In this document: positions 1 through 8,588 of the stretch, piece by piece
How positions within the stretch are numbered: the stretch's first letter is position 1
Layout: every line of letters begins with the position of its first letter
Source: Caldilineaceae bacterium
GTDB lineage: Bacteria; Chloroflexota; Anaerolineae; Caldilineales; Caldilineaceae
Assembly (NCBI GenBank): GCA_022824685.1
Contig: JAJDZJ010000218.1
Coordinates: forward strand, 1 to 37,231
Length of the DNA: 37,231 bases
Direction of reading: 5' to 3'
Notes under the pieces: generated by a model
Database searches by the model: none
The model's input: only the letters and a program-made list of their open reading frames with translations
Told to the model about the DNA's origin: nothing
Position numbers and translations under genes: made by a program

Positions 1-146
1 CTCGCCGACTGAGGGCCTGATCCGCGGCGTCTTCCCGTCGATATTCAGTAAGCGCAGGGTGATTTCCACTTATTCTCGCTTTCTTCTGGCCACAATTTCA
101 ACTGAATCGGCCTACAGATTTAGATGCGATTGCCCTGGGCAATCTC

Positions 147-175
147 TTGACTTCCAGTCTGAAACAATGCAGAAT
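147..175 (+). promoter_or_regulatory. Possible sigma70-type promoter upstream of the LysM/PA14 gene
   Basis: TTGACT at 147-152 and CAGAAT at 170-175 are separated by 17 bases, about 65 bases upstream of the ATG at 240. The -10 matches only four of six consensus positions, so this is weak. The rest of 1-239 holds no gene I can support; a reading frame open from the left edge to about 180 has no coding character. Confidence 0.3.
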
Positions 176-239
176 TTTTAGTTAAGACTGACAGGTGTTC
201 GCGCGTAAGCGATCTTAAATTATCGAACAGGACTCAGAT

Positions 240-2465
240 ATGAATTCAGGAACTACTCCACTCACCCGGTTCTGGCGAGGAGCGGCTTTCCTGGTTGCTC
301 TGATTTTGGCGCCGGCATCACATGTAGCGGTGGCTGGCACATCGATTACGGTTGAACATTCCGGCCCCGGCACGCATTGCGCCAGCACGCATACAGTTAC
401 GGCGGGAGAAACACTAACCGGCATCGCGTTAAGCGCCGGCATTTCACTTTCCGCTCTGGCGCAACACAACAATCTCTCCGTCACAGACCAGGTGCTCATA
501 GGACAGGAGCTGTGTATTCCGCAAACCATTGGCGCGGCATCTCCGGTGGAGCATTCGCCGCCGCCGGTGGAGCAGTCGCCGCCGTCGACGCCGGTTCAGC
601 GTTCGGGAACTGCCGCCAGTTGGACGGGAAAGTACTACAGCAGCCAAGACCTCAGCGGGGATCCCGTCCTCACAAGACTGGATGCTGCCATCGATTTTGA
701 CTGGCAGTCAGGCAGTCCGGATTCTACGATTGCCTCGGACAGTTTCAGCGCTTCCTGGTCGGCCGCCATCACCTTCGAAGCCGGCAACTACCGGTTCACC
801 GCAGTGGCCGACGATGGTGTGAAGATCTATGTCGACGATGTCCTCCTCCTGGAAGACTGGAACGTTCACCCTGCAACCACGACCATGGGGGACAAGGAGC
901 TGACAGCGGGCAGCCATACGGTGCGGGTAGAATACTTTGAGGCGACAGGGATGGCTTCGATTACCGTTTCCTGGGAAAAGCTGGCTGAGGAGACCCCCGA
1001 CTGCAGCATTCAGCCACATGACAGCCTGAAATCGTTCTGGGACCATTCAACCCTGGGTTGCGCAAGCTCGGCAGCAGAGACAGTCTGGTCCGCCTGGCAG
1101 CCGTTTGAGAGCGGCAACATGGTCTGGCGGCAGAATGCAGGCGCCATTTTCGTCTACGCTGACGATGGAAACTGGACCCGATACGAGGACAACTGGGACA
1201 ACCAGAGCCTGAGCAACAACCGGGGCGCGGCCCCAACCGGCCTCCAATCTCCTGTACGCGGATTCGGCTATCTTTGGGAAACAAACGACGACGTCTATAG
1301 CGATCTGGGATGGGCAGCGGGCGACGAAAAGGGCTTCTGCGCCCGGATCCAGCAGTTCGAAAATGGACTCCTGCTCGCTGGCGATAAAGTTCAGACCTGT
1401 AAGGAAAACTCACATAACTTTGCCTCGGACACAATGTTCGCCTCAGATGTACTTCAGGCCTTGACTGCAGGGACCTGGAAGATGGTCTGCAATACGCAGA
1501 TTCACGAACGACTGCAACCGTTCTGGAGTCAGGCCGAACTCGGCTGTCCGGTCTCGTCGGGGTCGACATTGTGGTCGGCCTGGCAACCATTCCAGCAGGG
1601 CTACATGCTCTGGCGTCAGGACGACGATGCCGTTTTTGTCTTCGACGATGACGAAGAGTGGGCCAGATACTCGGATGACTGGGACAGCCAGGTGTATACC
1701 AGTACGCGCGGCACTGCGCCCACGGGGATGCAAACGCCGGTGCGAGGTTTCGGCTACCTGTGGGCGACGGACGACGACGTGTATGGGGACCTGGGTTGGG
1801 CGACTGATGCGGAGAAGGGCCTGTGTGTCCTGACACAGGCATTTGATGAAGGAACTCTGCTTGCCGGAGACCCTGTCGCCTCCTGTTTCGAAGACTCGGA
1901 AAACCTGGTCGCGGACACTCACCTCGGCTCGAACACTGTACAGGCGTTGGATGCGGGATCTTGGAAACCAGTCTGTGAAACCGAGATTCACGGAGAGCTG
2001 GACCACCTTTGGAACCACGCCGACTACGGCTGTCCCCAGTCTGCTGGCGGGACATTGTGGGCATCCTGGCAGCCTTTCCAGCAGGGCCACATGATCTGGC
2101 GAGAAAATGACGACGCGGTGTTTGTGTTCGCGAACGGCGCCACGTGGGAACGGCATGACGATGACTGGGATGATCAGACGTATACCTCGGTTCGCGGCAC
2201 GCCCCCGGAAGGCCTCCAGGCCCCGGTACGCGGCTTTGGATATCTCTGGGAAAACGAAGACGACATTTATGACGGCTTGGGCTGGGCCACAGCCGGTGAG
2301 AGAGGCTTCTGCGCTTTCTTCCAACAGTATGAAAACGGCTATCTGCTGGTAAGCGACTCCTCAACGGCCTCGTGTCGGGAAGGGCACGACAATGAGGCGA
2401 CACAGATCGACTTCGCTCTCCATTCATTGAGCGCCCTGACCGACGGGACCTGGACGCTCAGGTAG
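240..2465 (+). CDS. Secreted LysM-PA14 protein with three C-terminal tandem repeats
   Basis: This is a 741-residue exported protein, probably bound to cell wall or glycan. Residues 1-33 form a signal peptide (basic start, hydrophobic FLVALILAP core, AVAG end). Residues about 49-94 are a LysM domain (HTVTAGETLTGIA), which binds peptidoglycan or chitin-like glycans. A Pro/Ser-rich linker (95-121) leads to a PA14 domain (about 127-246; FTAVADDGVKIYVDD), often a carbohydrate-binding module. Residues about 257-741 are three tandem repeats of about 160 residues (starting near 257, 419 and 582). Each carries WQPFxxGxMxWR, PVRGFGYLW and DLGWA-like motifs and paired cysteines. No catalytic domain is seen. 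AGGAC lies 7 bases before the ATG. Binding to self or foreign glycan is inference; the domain calls are firm. Confidence 0.88.
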   Translation: MNSGTTPLTRFWRGAAFLVALILAPASHVAVAGTSITVEHSGPGTHCASTHTVTAGETLTGIALSAGISLSALAQHNNLSVTDQVLIGQELCIPQTIGAASPVEHSPPPVEQSPPSTPVQRSGTAASWTGKYYSSQDLSGDPVLTRLDAAIDFDWQSGSPDSTIASDSFSASWSAAITFEAGNYRFTAVADDGVKIYVDDVLLLEDWNVHPATTTMGDKELTAGSHTVRVEYFEATGMASITVSWEKLAEETPDCSIQPHDSLKSFWDHSTLGCASSAAETVWSAWQPFESGNMVWRQNAGAIFVYADDGNWTRYEDNWDNQSLSNNRGAAPTGLQSPVRGFGYLWETNDDVYSDLGWAAGDEKGFCARIQQFENGLLLAGDKVQTCKENSHNFASDTMFASDVLQALTAGTWKMVCNTQIHERLQPFWSQAELGCPVSSGSTLWSAWQPFQQGYMLWRQDDDAVFVFDDDEEWARYSDDWDSQVYTSTRGTAPTGMQTPVRGFGYLWATDDDVYGDLGWATDAEKGLCVLTQAFDEGTLLAGDPVASCFEDSENLVADTHLGSNTVQALDAGSWKPVCETEIHGELDHLWNHADYGCPQSAGGTLWASWQPFQQGHMIWRENDDAVFVFANGATWERHDDDWDDQTYTSVRGTPPEGLQAPVRGFGYLWENEDDIYDGLGWATAGERGFCAFFQQYENGYLLVSDSSTASCREGHDNEATQIDFALHSLSALTDGTWTLR

Positions 2466-2473
2466 ACGTAACA

Positions 2474-2495
2474 CACCGGCGGGAGGGGGCCGGTG
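2474..2495 (+). terminator. Hairpin after the LysM/PA14 gene
   Basis: CACCGGC (2474-2480) and GCCGGTG (2489-2495) form a perfect 7-bp stem with an 8-base G-rich loop, 8 bases after the TAG stop. No T-run follows, so intrinsic termination is only possible. Confidence 0.35.
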
Positions 2496-2562
2496 AGAAG
2501 ACGCCCCCTTCCGCCATCACGTTGTTTGGCCGCAGCTTGCCGGCCACCCGGTAAGGCTCTCG

Positions 2563-4107
2563 ATGTCCCGCACCCCGCACCTGATTCGCTCCTCCTTCCT
2601 CGTCTTCTTTATCTTCGGGCTGGACAAGATAACCGGTTTCGTCAAGCTGCTGCTGACGACAAGGCTTTTCGGCACAGGCCCGGAGATAGATGCTTTCGCG
2701 ACAGCAAACCAGTTGCCTGAACTCCTGCTGGCCCTGCTTGCGGCCGGCGCGCTTTCAGCAGCGTTCATCCCCGTCTACTCCGGCTACCTCACACAAGCCC
2801 GCCGCCGCGAAGCTGAATCTCTCGCAGGAACCGTACTGACCCTGACTGTAATCGTGATGGGCGCGGCCTGCCTTCTGGCCATCGCTGTCGCGCCGTGGCT
2901 CGTGCGCGTCGCCCTGGCGCCCCATTTCCCGGCGGAGACACAGCAGCTTACCACGCAGATGATGCGGATTTTCCTGCTGGCCGCGGCCCTGATCAGCGTG
3001 TCCGGCGTCTTTGGCAGCTTGCTTCACTCGCACCAACACTTTTTGACGCCGGCATTGGGGAGAGTGTTGATCGACCTGGGCCAGATCGCGGGGCTGGTCG
3101 CGCTCGTCCCCATTTGGGGGATCTACGGTATGGCGTGGGGCAGCGTATTGGGCGCCGCGCTGACCATACTGGTCCAACTTCCCGCGCTGGCGCGCCACAA
3201 TTTGCGTCTGCGCCTGCGCGTCGATTTGCGTTTGCAGGGCGTGCGGGAGGTCGCGCGCCTGATGGGGCCGCGCATCGTTACCCTCGGCGCTTTTCAGGCA
3301 GTGGACCTCGTCTTCATTCGCCTGGCATCTCCACTGCCGGCGGGCAGCATCGCCGCCTTCCACTACGCCATGTTGATCATGTTGTCGATGCCAAAGTCCC
3401 TATTTGGCGCGGCCATATCCCAGGTGATTTTCCCGACGATGGCTGAACAGTACAACGAGGGCTCCGGCCAGCAGCTGCGCCAGACCGTAACGCAGGGACT
3501 GAAGGCGACGTGGCTTCTCCTCCTGCCGGCCGCGGTCGGCCTGATCGTGCTGGGGAGGCCGGCCGTGGCATTCTTGTTGGAGCGGGGGGAGTTCGGACCG
3601 GACTCGACGGCGCTGGTCTTTATGTTGATGGCCATCTTTTCCGTGCGCCTACTGGGCGAGGCGTCCTACGACGTGCTTACACTGACATTTTTCGCCCGGC
3701 ACAACACCCGCGTGCCGATGTGGGCGACGCTGGGCTGGATGGTTCTGAATGCTGGGCTGAGCATTGCGCTCGTTCGGCCTTTCGGAATCGGCGGGCTGGC
3801 CTGGGCCGCGTCGATCGCGGCGGCCGCCCTGGCCGCGGCGCTGTTCGCGCTCAACCTCAGGGTAGGCGGTGTGGACGCAGGCGCGCTGCGGGCGACTCTG
3901 ACCCGGGCGCTCGTGAGCAGCCTGGCGATGTGCGGACTAGTCCTGGCGCTTCAACAGCTGGGGATGCCCGCGGCCCTCTTCATCGCGGCGAGCGCGGCGG
4001 GCGGCGGCATTGTGTTCTTCGGGGTATACGTGCTGCTCGGCGGAACTGAGGTCCTCACTGCGTTGGACTACCTGCGCCGCGGGCTTTTCAGCAGGGCGAA
4101 GGCGTAG
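2563..4107 (+). CDS. murJ: MurJ/MviN-family lipid II flippase
   Basis: This 514-residue polytopic membrane protein of the MOP/MviN superfamily should flip lipid-linked peptidoglycan precursor (lipid II) across the cytoplasmic membrane. Its length is normal for MurJ. The N-terminus (SSFLVFFIFGLDKITGFVK, then TTRLFGTGPEIDAF) matches the family pattern of a first helix followed by the LFG-x-DAF segment. AGALSAAFIPVYS, ALGRVLIDLGQI and the RPAVAFLLERGEF stretch are also typical. About 14 hydrophobic segments are visible. An AAGG lies about 8 bases before the ATG. It follows the LysM protein by 97 bases, which suggests a wall-related neighbourhood. The C-terminal helices could instead serve another polyisoprenoid-linked glycan. 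Confidence 0.93.
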   Translation: MSRTPHLIRSSFLVFFIFGLDKITGFVKLLLTTRLFGTGPEIDAFATANQLPELLLALLAAGALSAAFIPVYSGYLTQARRREAESLAGTVLTLTVIVMGAACLLAIAVAPWLVRVALAPHFPAETQQLTTQMMRIFLLAAALISVSGVFGSLLHSHQHFLTPALGRVLIDLGQIAGLVALVPIWGIYGMAWGSVLGAALTILVQLPALARHNLRLRLRVDLRLQGVREVARLMGPRIVTLGAFQAVDLVFIRLASPLPAGSIAAFHYAMLIMLSMPKSLFGAAISQVIFPTMAEQYNEGSGQQLRQTVTQGLKATWLLLLPAAVGLIVLGRPAVAFLLERGEFGPDSTALVFMLMAIFSVRLLGEASYDVLTLTFFARHNTRVPMWATLGWMVLNAGLSIALVRPFGIGGLAWAASIAAAALAAALFALNLRVGGVDAGALRATLTRALVSSLAMCGLVLALQQLGMPAALFIAASAAGGGIVFFGVYVLLGGTEVLTALDYLRRGLFSRAKA

Positions 4108-4156
4108 ATCTCGGCTGTGCCAACGGAGCCGGCCTGCTGAATTCACCTGCGCCAGG

Positions 4157-4942
4157 TCACACGTCCAGCACGGTTTTCTGGGCTTCAGTGAGCCGGGCCG
4201 CGGTTTCAGGCCGCAGATAGTAACGTTGATCTGTCTGCTGACGGGTGCCCCGGCGGCAGAAGTAGCAGTGGAGCGCCCGGCGGGGGCTGCCGGTTCGGTT
4301 GACCGTTCCGCCATGCCAGGTAAAGGCATTGAAGACGTAGACGTCCCCTGCTTTGCCCAAGACCAGCGCCTCGTCCGGGTGCCGCTCCTGCGGGTTGTCC
4401 ATGGCCTCCTGCGGCGCTTTGCCGGACAAGTGCGAGCCTGGAACAAGACGGGTCGCGCCGTTTTCAGGGGTAAAGTCGCTTAGCAGCCAGATCGAGTTGC
4501 ACACGCTGTAGCGCCGGCGGCCGTCGACGATTGATGGCGCGAGACCCGGTTGGCTCAGAGAGCCATCGCAGTGCAAGGCCTGCAGCCCGTGTCCTGGCAG
4601 AGCCGCGCGGGCGTTGAGCGAGGACAGCCTGAGATCGCCGTCCAGCACATGGGAAATGGCTGCCAAGACTTTGGGGTGCGTCCAGACCAGGTCAAAGAGC
4701 GGGTCTTTGTTCACCAGGTTGGCGAGCCTGGCCGTGCCTTCCTCCTGGTGGACCTCTTTGCCCGCCTCCGTTCCTTCTTCGCCTTCCAACGCCTGCAAGC
4801 GCGTTCGCAACGCCTCAACTTGCGCGGGCGTCAGAATGCCAGGTAGAGGAACGTAACCATCCTGATCGAGTGACCTTTTCTCGTCGCGGGTTAAGGTATG
4901 CTCGCGAACGCCGAGCGTGTACAGAGCGGTCTGAATGTCCAT
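4157..4942 (-). CDS. Phytanoyl-CoA dioxygenase (PhyH) family Fe(II)/2-oxoglutarate oxygenase
   Basis: A 261-residue cytoplasmic non-haem iron oxygenase of the PhyH family, which hydroxylates or oxidises a small substrate using 2-oxoglutarate and O2. Counting from the GTG three bases upstream, the iron triad is visible as H125 and D127 in LHCDGS and H211 in FTWHGG. An arginine in SPRRALH (222-223) is placed to hold 2-oxoglutarate, and ENGATRLVPGSH is the usual family strand. The ATG at 4942 is preferred because GGGAGG lies 6 bases upstream. It sits about 24 bases downstream of a Gfo/Idh dehydrogenase and is probably co-transcribed with it. The substrate is not readable; bacterial members act on very diverse compounds. 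Confidence 0.88.
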   Translation of the reverse strand: MDIQTALYTLGVREHTLTRDEKRSLDQDGYVPLPGILTPAQVEALRTRLQALEGEEGTEAGKEVHQEEGTARLANLVNKDPLFDLVWTHPKVLAAISHVLDGDLRLSSLNARAALPGHGLQALHCDGSLSQPGLAPSIVDGRRRYSVCNSIWLLSDFTPENGATRLVPGSHLSGKAPQEAMDNPQERHPDEALVLGKAGDVYVFNAFTWHGGTVNRTGSPRRALHCYFCRRGTRQQTDQRYYLRPETAARLTEAQKTVLDV

Positions 4943-4966
4943 CACCTACCTCCCTCTTTCATAACC

Positions 4967-6112
4967 CTAGCCCAGCCGCCATGCGTCTGTATCGACCTGT
5001 TCGAGCTGTCCGCTGACGGCGGAGCGCACGCCCGCGTCGAGTATCGCCATTACTTCCAGATTGAAATCGAGGTCCAGCGTCTGGTGCAGCGGGTCGCCTG
5101 TCTGCAGCCGGTGGATGAACTCCTGCGCTATATCCGACCGGTCGGCCGGCAGAGGGTCGCAGTCATGTAACTCGGTTCGGCCTGTGCCCCTCTCGATACG
5201 TACTTTGGGGGCTTCACCAGGTTTCTCCTTGTCGATCACCAGAGTGCCTTCCGTCCCGTAGACGATCGGCCCGGGAGACACGCCGTGATCCAGCGTCGTC
5301 CAGGAAGCCTCGCACAGGGCCATCGCGTGTGGGAAGCGGACGATCATGGCGGCATTGTCTTCGGCGTCGCCCCATTTGCTATTCAGATTGGCGCGCATGC
5401 CCATTACGGCCGTTGCAGGCTCGCCCACCAACCAGCGGGCCACCAGTGAGCCGTAGCAGCAGTAGTCTAGCATCACCCCACCACCGGCGGCGCTTTGATG
5501 CCACCAGGTGGCGCCGCGTTCAACGCCTGTCAGTTTGCGCGGGAGATCCTGCCCCCCTTCGTCGCCGCCTGGATGGGAGACGCCCGCTCCCAGCGGACCC
5601 AGGTGGCCCCCCCGGAACTTAACTGTCAACACCTGTCCAATGGCGCCGCTGTCGACCAACTCCTTGGCTTTGTGGGAGGCGGGTTGCCAGGTAGTCGGCC
5701 AGTTTACGATCAGTTCGATACCGGCAGCGCGGGCGGCGCGGGCCATTCGCAGGCCGTCAGCCAAAGAGGAGGCCATCGGCTTTTCGACCAAGAGATGTAC
5801 GCCATTTTGCGCGCAGGCTTCCACCACTTGGGGGTGCTGAGCATTCTCAGAACAGCAGATGACGATGTCGAGCTTCTCCTCTGCCAGCATCTCCCGGTAG
5901 CCGTCATACGCCTTCTGAACACCCAAATCGTCCAGAGCGTGGCGCAGATTCCAGGCGCGCGTGTAGTGGGCCGTGCGTATTTCGGGTACAAGCGGAGGTG
6001 TGTCGGCGCAGGCCGCAAGCTCGGCCTGAGGATGGGCGGCGAAGCGCTCGACCAGATGGTTGACGTGCATGTGGGCAAAGCCGATGACGCCGATTCGGTA
6101 GGTTTTCGACAT
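4967..6112 (-). CDS. Gfo/Idh/MocA-family oxidoreductase
   Basis: This 381-residue NAD(P)-dependent dehydrogenase probably oxidises or reduces a sugar, inositol or related polyol in the cytoplasm. An N-terminal Rossmann fold starts RIGVIGFAHMH, where the usual second and third glycines of GxGxxG are replaced by Ala and His-Met. The family EKP motif is intact at 110-112 (LLVEKPMASS), and its lysine is the usual catalytic residue. The C-terminal domain carries GGGVMLDYCCYG, a variant of the GGGxLxDxGxH segment. GGAGG lies about 8 bases before the ATG. It is the third gene of a minus-strand run (epimerase, oxidoreductase, this gene, PhyH oxygenase). Substrate unknown. Confidence 0.87.
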   Translation of the reverse strand: MSKTYRIGVIGFAHMHVNHLVERFAAHPQAELAACADTPPLVPEIRTAHYTRAWNLRHALDDLGVQKAYDGYREMLAEEKLDIVICCSENAQHPQVVEACAQNGVHLLVEKPMASSLADGLRMARAARAAGIELIVNWPTTWQPASHKAKELVDSGAIGQVLTVKFRGGHLGPLGAGVSHPGGDEGGQDLPRKLTGVERGATWWHQSAAGGGVMLDYCCYGSLVARWLVGEPATAVMGMRANLNSKWGDAEDNAAMIVRFPHAMALCEASWTTLDHGVSPGPIVYGTEGTLVIDKEKPGEAPKVRIERGTGRTELHDCDPLPADRSDIAQEFIHRLQTGDPLHQTLDLDFNLEVMAILDAGVRSAVSGQLEQVDTDAWRLG

Positions 6113-6264
6113 GTGTGGGCCTCCGGTAGAGGGGCTTCAACCTGTGTTCCGTTGGATTCCTTTGCGGCCTCTTTGCGATTCAGGCGCACAGCACAGGAAA
6201 CTTGATTCGGGCCCCCGCCAGATGGCGACGGCCTGCTTGCGGCGCGGGCTTGCATTGCAGGCGC

Positions 6265-6289
6265 CTTCAGGATCGGCAGCCTCCTGAAG
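6265..6289 (-). terminator. Intergenic hairpin between the two Gfo/Idh genes
   Basis: CTTCAGGA (6265-6272) and TCCTGAAG (6282-6289) form a perfect 8-bp stem with a 9-base loop, starting 1 base after the stop of the upstream gene on the minus strand. There is no T-run, so it may be an attenuator or an mRNA 3'-end stabiliser rather than a full terminator. Confidence 0.4.
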
Positions 6290-6290
6290 A

Positions 6291-7400
6291 TTAGAAGATC
6301 GTCCTCAGCCTCTGGGCTGCCCCCGATTGGGCGGAGCGGTAGGCTGCGTCGAAGATTTCAATGACGTGGCGGGCATGCTCCGCGGTTGAAGTGGTGGGGA
6401 TGTCCTCCCGGATCAAGTCCACCAACTGCATCACATCCTCGAAAACGTGCGCCTCCTCCATGTCCCGATGGGCGCCAACCACGTGCGGGAGCGCGGTTTG
6501 CGTGCCGTACTCTTCGTCAATGTCGCGGCCCGGATAGTCGAACGGCTCTCCGTTGAGCATACCGCCGTTGATAACGCCTCCGGTCCCGAATATCAGAGGA
6601 CGGTCCATTGCGGAAAGTCCCCCCGCGGCAACGCCGTAAACGAAAGCGAACAGATTGTCGCCAAAATCGAGGACCATCAGGGTATTGTCATCCATATCGG
6701 TAGGCAACATCTGGCCGTAAAACTCGCGCTCCTTTACCCGCACACCGGAAAAAGCCGTAACGCCTTTTGCCGGGCCAAGGATTCCCGTCATGGCGTGGAG
6801 CCCGTAGACGGTCATGTCGTAGAGCGGGCCGCCTCCGGGCTTGCGGAAGTACCATGCGGGGTTGACGTTGGTCAGCGGATCGTCGCCGCCGCGCACGCGC
6901 TCATTTTCGTGGTAGCGCCCGAATGCCGCGCCGGTGACCGCCCAAGTCAGTGTCCCGAGCGCGCCTTCATCGATCATCTCCTTGATGCGCTGATGGCGCG
7001 GCCGCAGCATTTCGCCGGGACAGGAGACCAGCTTAACGCCTTTGGCCGCGGCCGCGGCGATCAGTTGGTCGGCTTCATCAACGGTCGTCGTCATCGACTT
7101 GTTGAAATGCACGTGGAGGCCCGCGTCCACACATTGCATCCCCTGCTCGAAGTGAAAGCCGATGGGAGAAGCGATGGAGACGGCGTCCACGTCGCCTGAG
7201 TCGAGTAGCTCCTCTGCGCTGGCATAGAAATTGGGCACGCCAAATCTGGCTGCGGCGGCCTCGGCCCTCTCAAGGACCGGGTCGCAGACCGCAGTGACGT
7301 TTACCCGGTCCTGCACATCATCCATCGTCAGGTGCGGTAGGAGCCCGCGAATTGAAATACTGCCGGTGCCGATAATTCCCAAACGTACTTTGTCATTCAC
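6291..7400 (-). CDS. Gfo/Idh/MocA-family oxidoreductase with variant EKP motif
   Basis: A 369-residue protein with an intact nucleotide-binding loop (LGIIGTGSIS, residues 7-16) and a C-terminal Gfo/Idh/MocA domain (GGGPLYDMTVYGLHAMTG). The conserved EKP motif reads NKS (HFNKSM, residues 98-103): the lysine is kept but Glu and Pro are lost. The start is GTG at 7400 with no strong ribosome site; the nearby ATG is out of frame. It lies 74 bases downstream of the epimerase gene and 178 bases upstream of another family member, so it is probably in the same transcript. A redox role on a sugar-like substrate is inferred; activity may differ from standard members. Confidence 0.85.
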   Translation of the reverse strand: MNDKVRLGIIGTGSISIRGLLPHLTMDDVQDRVNVTAVCDPVLERAEAAAARFGVPNFYASAEELLDSGDVDAVSIASPIGFHFEQGMQCVDAGLHVHFNKSMTTTVDEADQLIAAAAAKGVKLVSCPGEMLRPRHQRIKEMIDEGALGTLTWAVTGAAFGRYHENERVRGGDDPLTNVNPAWYFRKPGGGPLYDMTVYGLHAMTGILGPAKGVTAFSGVRVKEREFYGQMLPTDMDDNTLMVLDFGDNLFAFVYGVAAGGLSAMDRPLIFGTGGVINGGMLNGEPFDYPGRDIDEEYGTQTALPHVVGAHRDMEEAHVFEDVMQLVDLIREDIPTTSTAEHARHVIEIFDAAYRSAQSGAAQRLRTIF

Positions 7401-7474
7401 TGTGATGTTCTCTGAACTGTGTGATCTGTCGTGTTTTGGTTAGCGGTAGAGGTGTTCGGAATCCTTGCGGCTTG

Positions 7475-8359
7475 CTACTGCCGCCAGCTCGTGCGATGAC
7501 GCCAGCCGACCGCCCGTTTGAGTCTGTCGCAGGAAAGAAGCGACTGATGTCCTTCCAGCTTCGCAGCCAGAGGAGAAAGTTCGGGGTTAAAGCGGTTCAC
7601 CAACTCCCTTGTTGGTTCGAGCGCAGTCGTATCGTCGGCATTGAGGAAGTAGACGTCATGAACGGGCAGATCGGGCGACGCCTCCATCAAGAGCCGGTGG
7701 GCGTCCGCGACATCTTCGCTTCCTACCCAACAGTAGAGCCACGGATTCCAGGCTGTAGCGGGCCTGGCTTCGGCAGCCATCTGCTGGCGCCGCTCCTGCG
7801 GGGAAACGCCGGCGATGCGGGTCACATAGGTGCGGATCCCGTAGGCTCGACTGAATGAGGCCAGCAGATCCTCAGCAGCACGCTTCGTAAAACTGTAGGA
7901 GTCTTCAGGATAGGTGGGATGCGTTTCGTCAATGGGGAGAAAGTCGATGGGAAAGGGCGTGTCGCTGATGCGAAATCCATGCCCCAGGGCGCAGTTGCTG
8001 CCGGCCATGACCACGGTCGTCACATCGGCTTCAACAGCCGCCTGCATGAGGTAATATGTGCCGACCATGTTGCTCCGCAAAGTGGCGTCAAAGGGCAGGC
8101 CCTCCTCGGCCGCCCGCTCCCGCATCGCCGGATGATCGGTCGGCCACGGTTGGGCGCCGATATGCTGAATGGCGTCGATGCCGGCTACAGACCGCTGGCA
8201 GTCATCCCAATTGGCCAGATCCCCCTGGACCCATGGGTGCGCAGCGAACTCGGCGCCCGGGCGGCTGCGAGACATCAACACGAGCTCATGGTCTTTCGCA
8301 AGCGAGCGGATGACATAGGCGCCCAACTTTCCGCTTGCGCCGGTGATCAGCACTCTCAT
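7475..8359 (-). CDS. NAD-dependent epimerase/dehydratase (extended SDR) family protein
   Basis: This 294-residue short-chain dehydrogenase of the extended type has a Rossmann start MRVLITGASGKLGAYV (GxxGxxG at residues 7-13), the catalytic YxxxK as YSFTK at 155-159, and AGSNCALG near 119-126 supplying the usual Ser. These enzymes act on nucleotide sugars or uronates; NAD-dependent uronate dehydrogenases have a similar size and motif layout, which would suit this neighbourhood, but that is inference. The start at 8359 is chosen because GGAGAG lies about 7 bases upstream; an upstream in-frame start would add 21 residues before the Rossmann strand. A promoter is proposed just upstream. Confidence 0.87.
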   Translation of the reverse strand: MRVLITGASGKLGAYVIRSLAKDHELVLMSRSRPGAEFAAHPWVQGDLANWDDCQRSVAGIDAIQHIGAQPWPTDHPAMRERAAEEGLPFDATLRSNMVGTYYLMQAAVEADVTTVVMAGSNCALGHGFRISDTPFPIDFLPIDETHPTYPEDSYSFTKRAAEDLLASFSRAYGIRTYVTRIAGVSPQERRQQMAAEARPATAWNPWLYCWVGSEDVADAHRLLMEASPDLPVHDVYFLNADDTTALEPTRELVNRFNPELSPLAAKLEGHQSLLSCDRLKRAVGWRHRTSWRQ

Positions 8360-8393
8360 TTTTCTCTCTCCGAATACGGGTACAGTCGAGAGA

Positions 8394-8422
8394 ATTCTAT
8401 CATGGCTCCATAGGGCCAACAA
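8394..8422 (-). promoter_or_regulatory. Candidate promoter for the epimerase operon
   Basis: On the minus strand, TTGTTG (8422-8417) and TAGAAT (8399-8394) are separated by 17 bases, about 35 bases upstream of the ATG at 8359. The -10 matches five of six consensus bases and the -35 three or four. It would drive the run from the epimerase through the PhyH oxygenase. Confidence 0.45.
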
Positions 8423-8588
8423 GAGGTTTGACCGAACTCATATCGACGCGCTCGGCGCGATGACAGCCAGCATCCTGACGCATTGACATCAACAAGACGG
8501 CGGGAAGCCTGATGAGTGGCCTGGTGATCAGACGCCTGTAGCGAGGAACAGGGCGGGCGCCAGGTTGCCGACAGCTCAGTTGGACCTG

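Noticed and set aside
1..180. Frame open from the left edge
   Set aside because: About 60 codons with no recognisable protein and no supporting signals.
961..2427. Long reverse-strand frame of 488 codons (and another of 293) inside the LysM/PA14 gene
   Set aside because: Arg/Pro/Ser-rich translation with no domain or start site; it is the antisense shadow of a GC-rich gene with clear domains.
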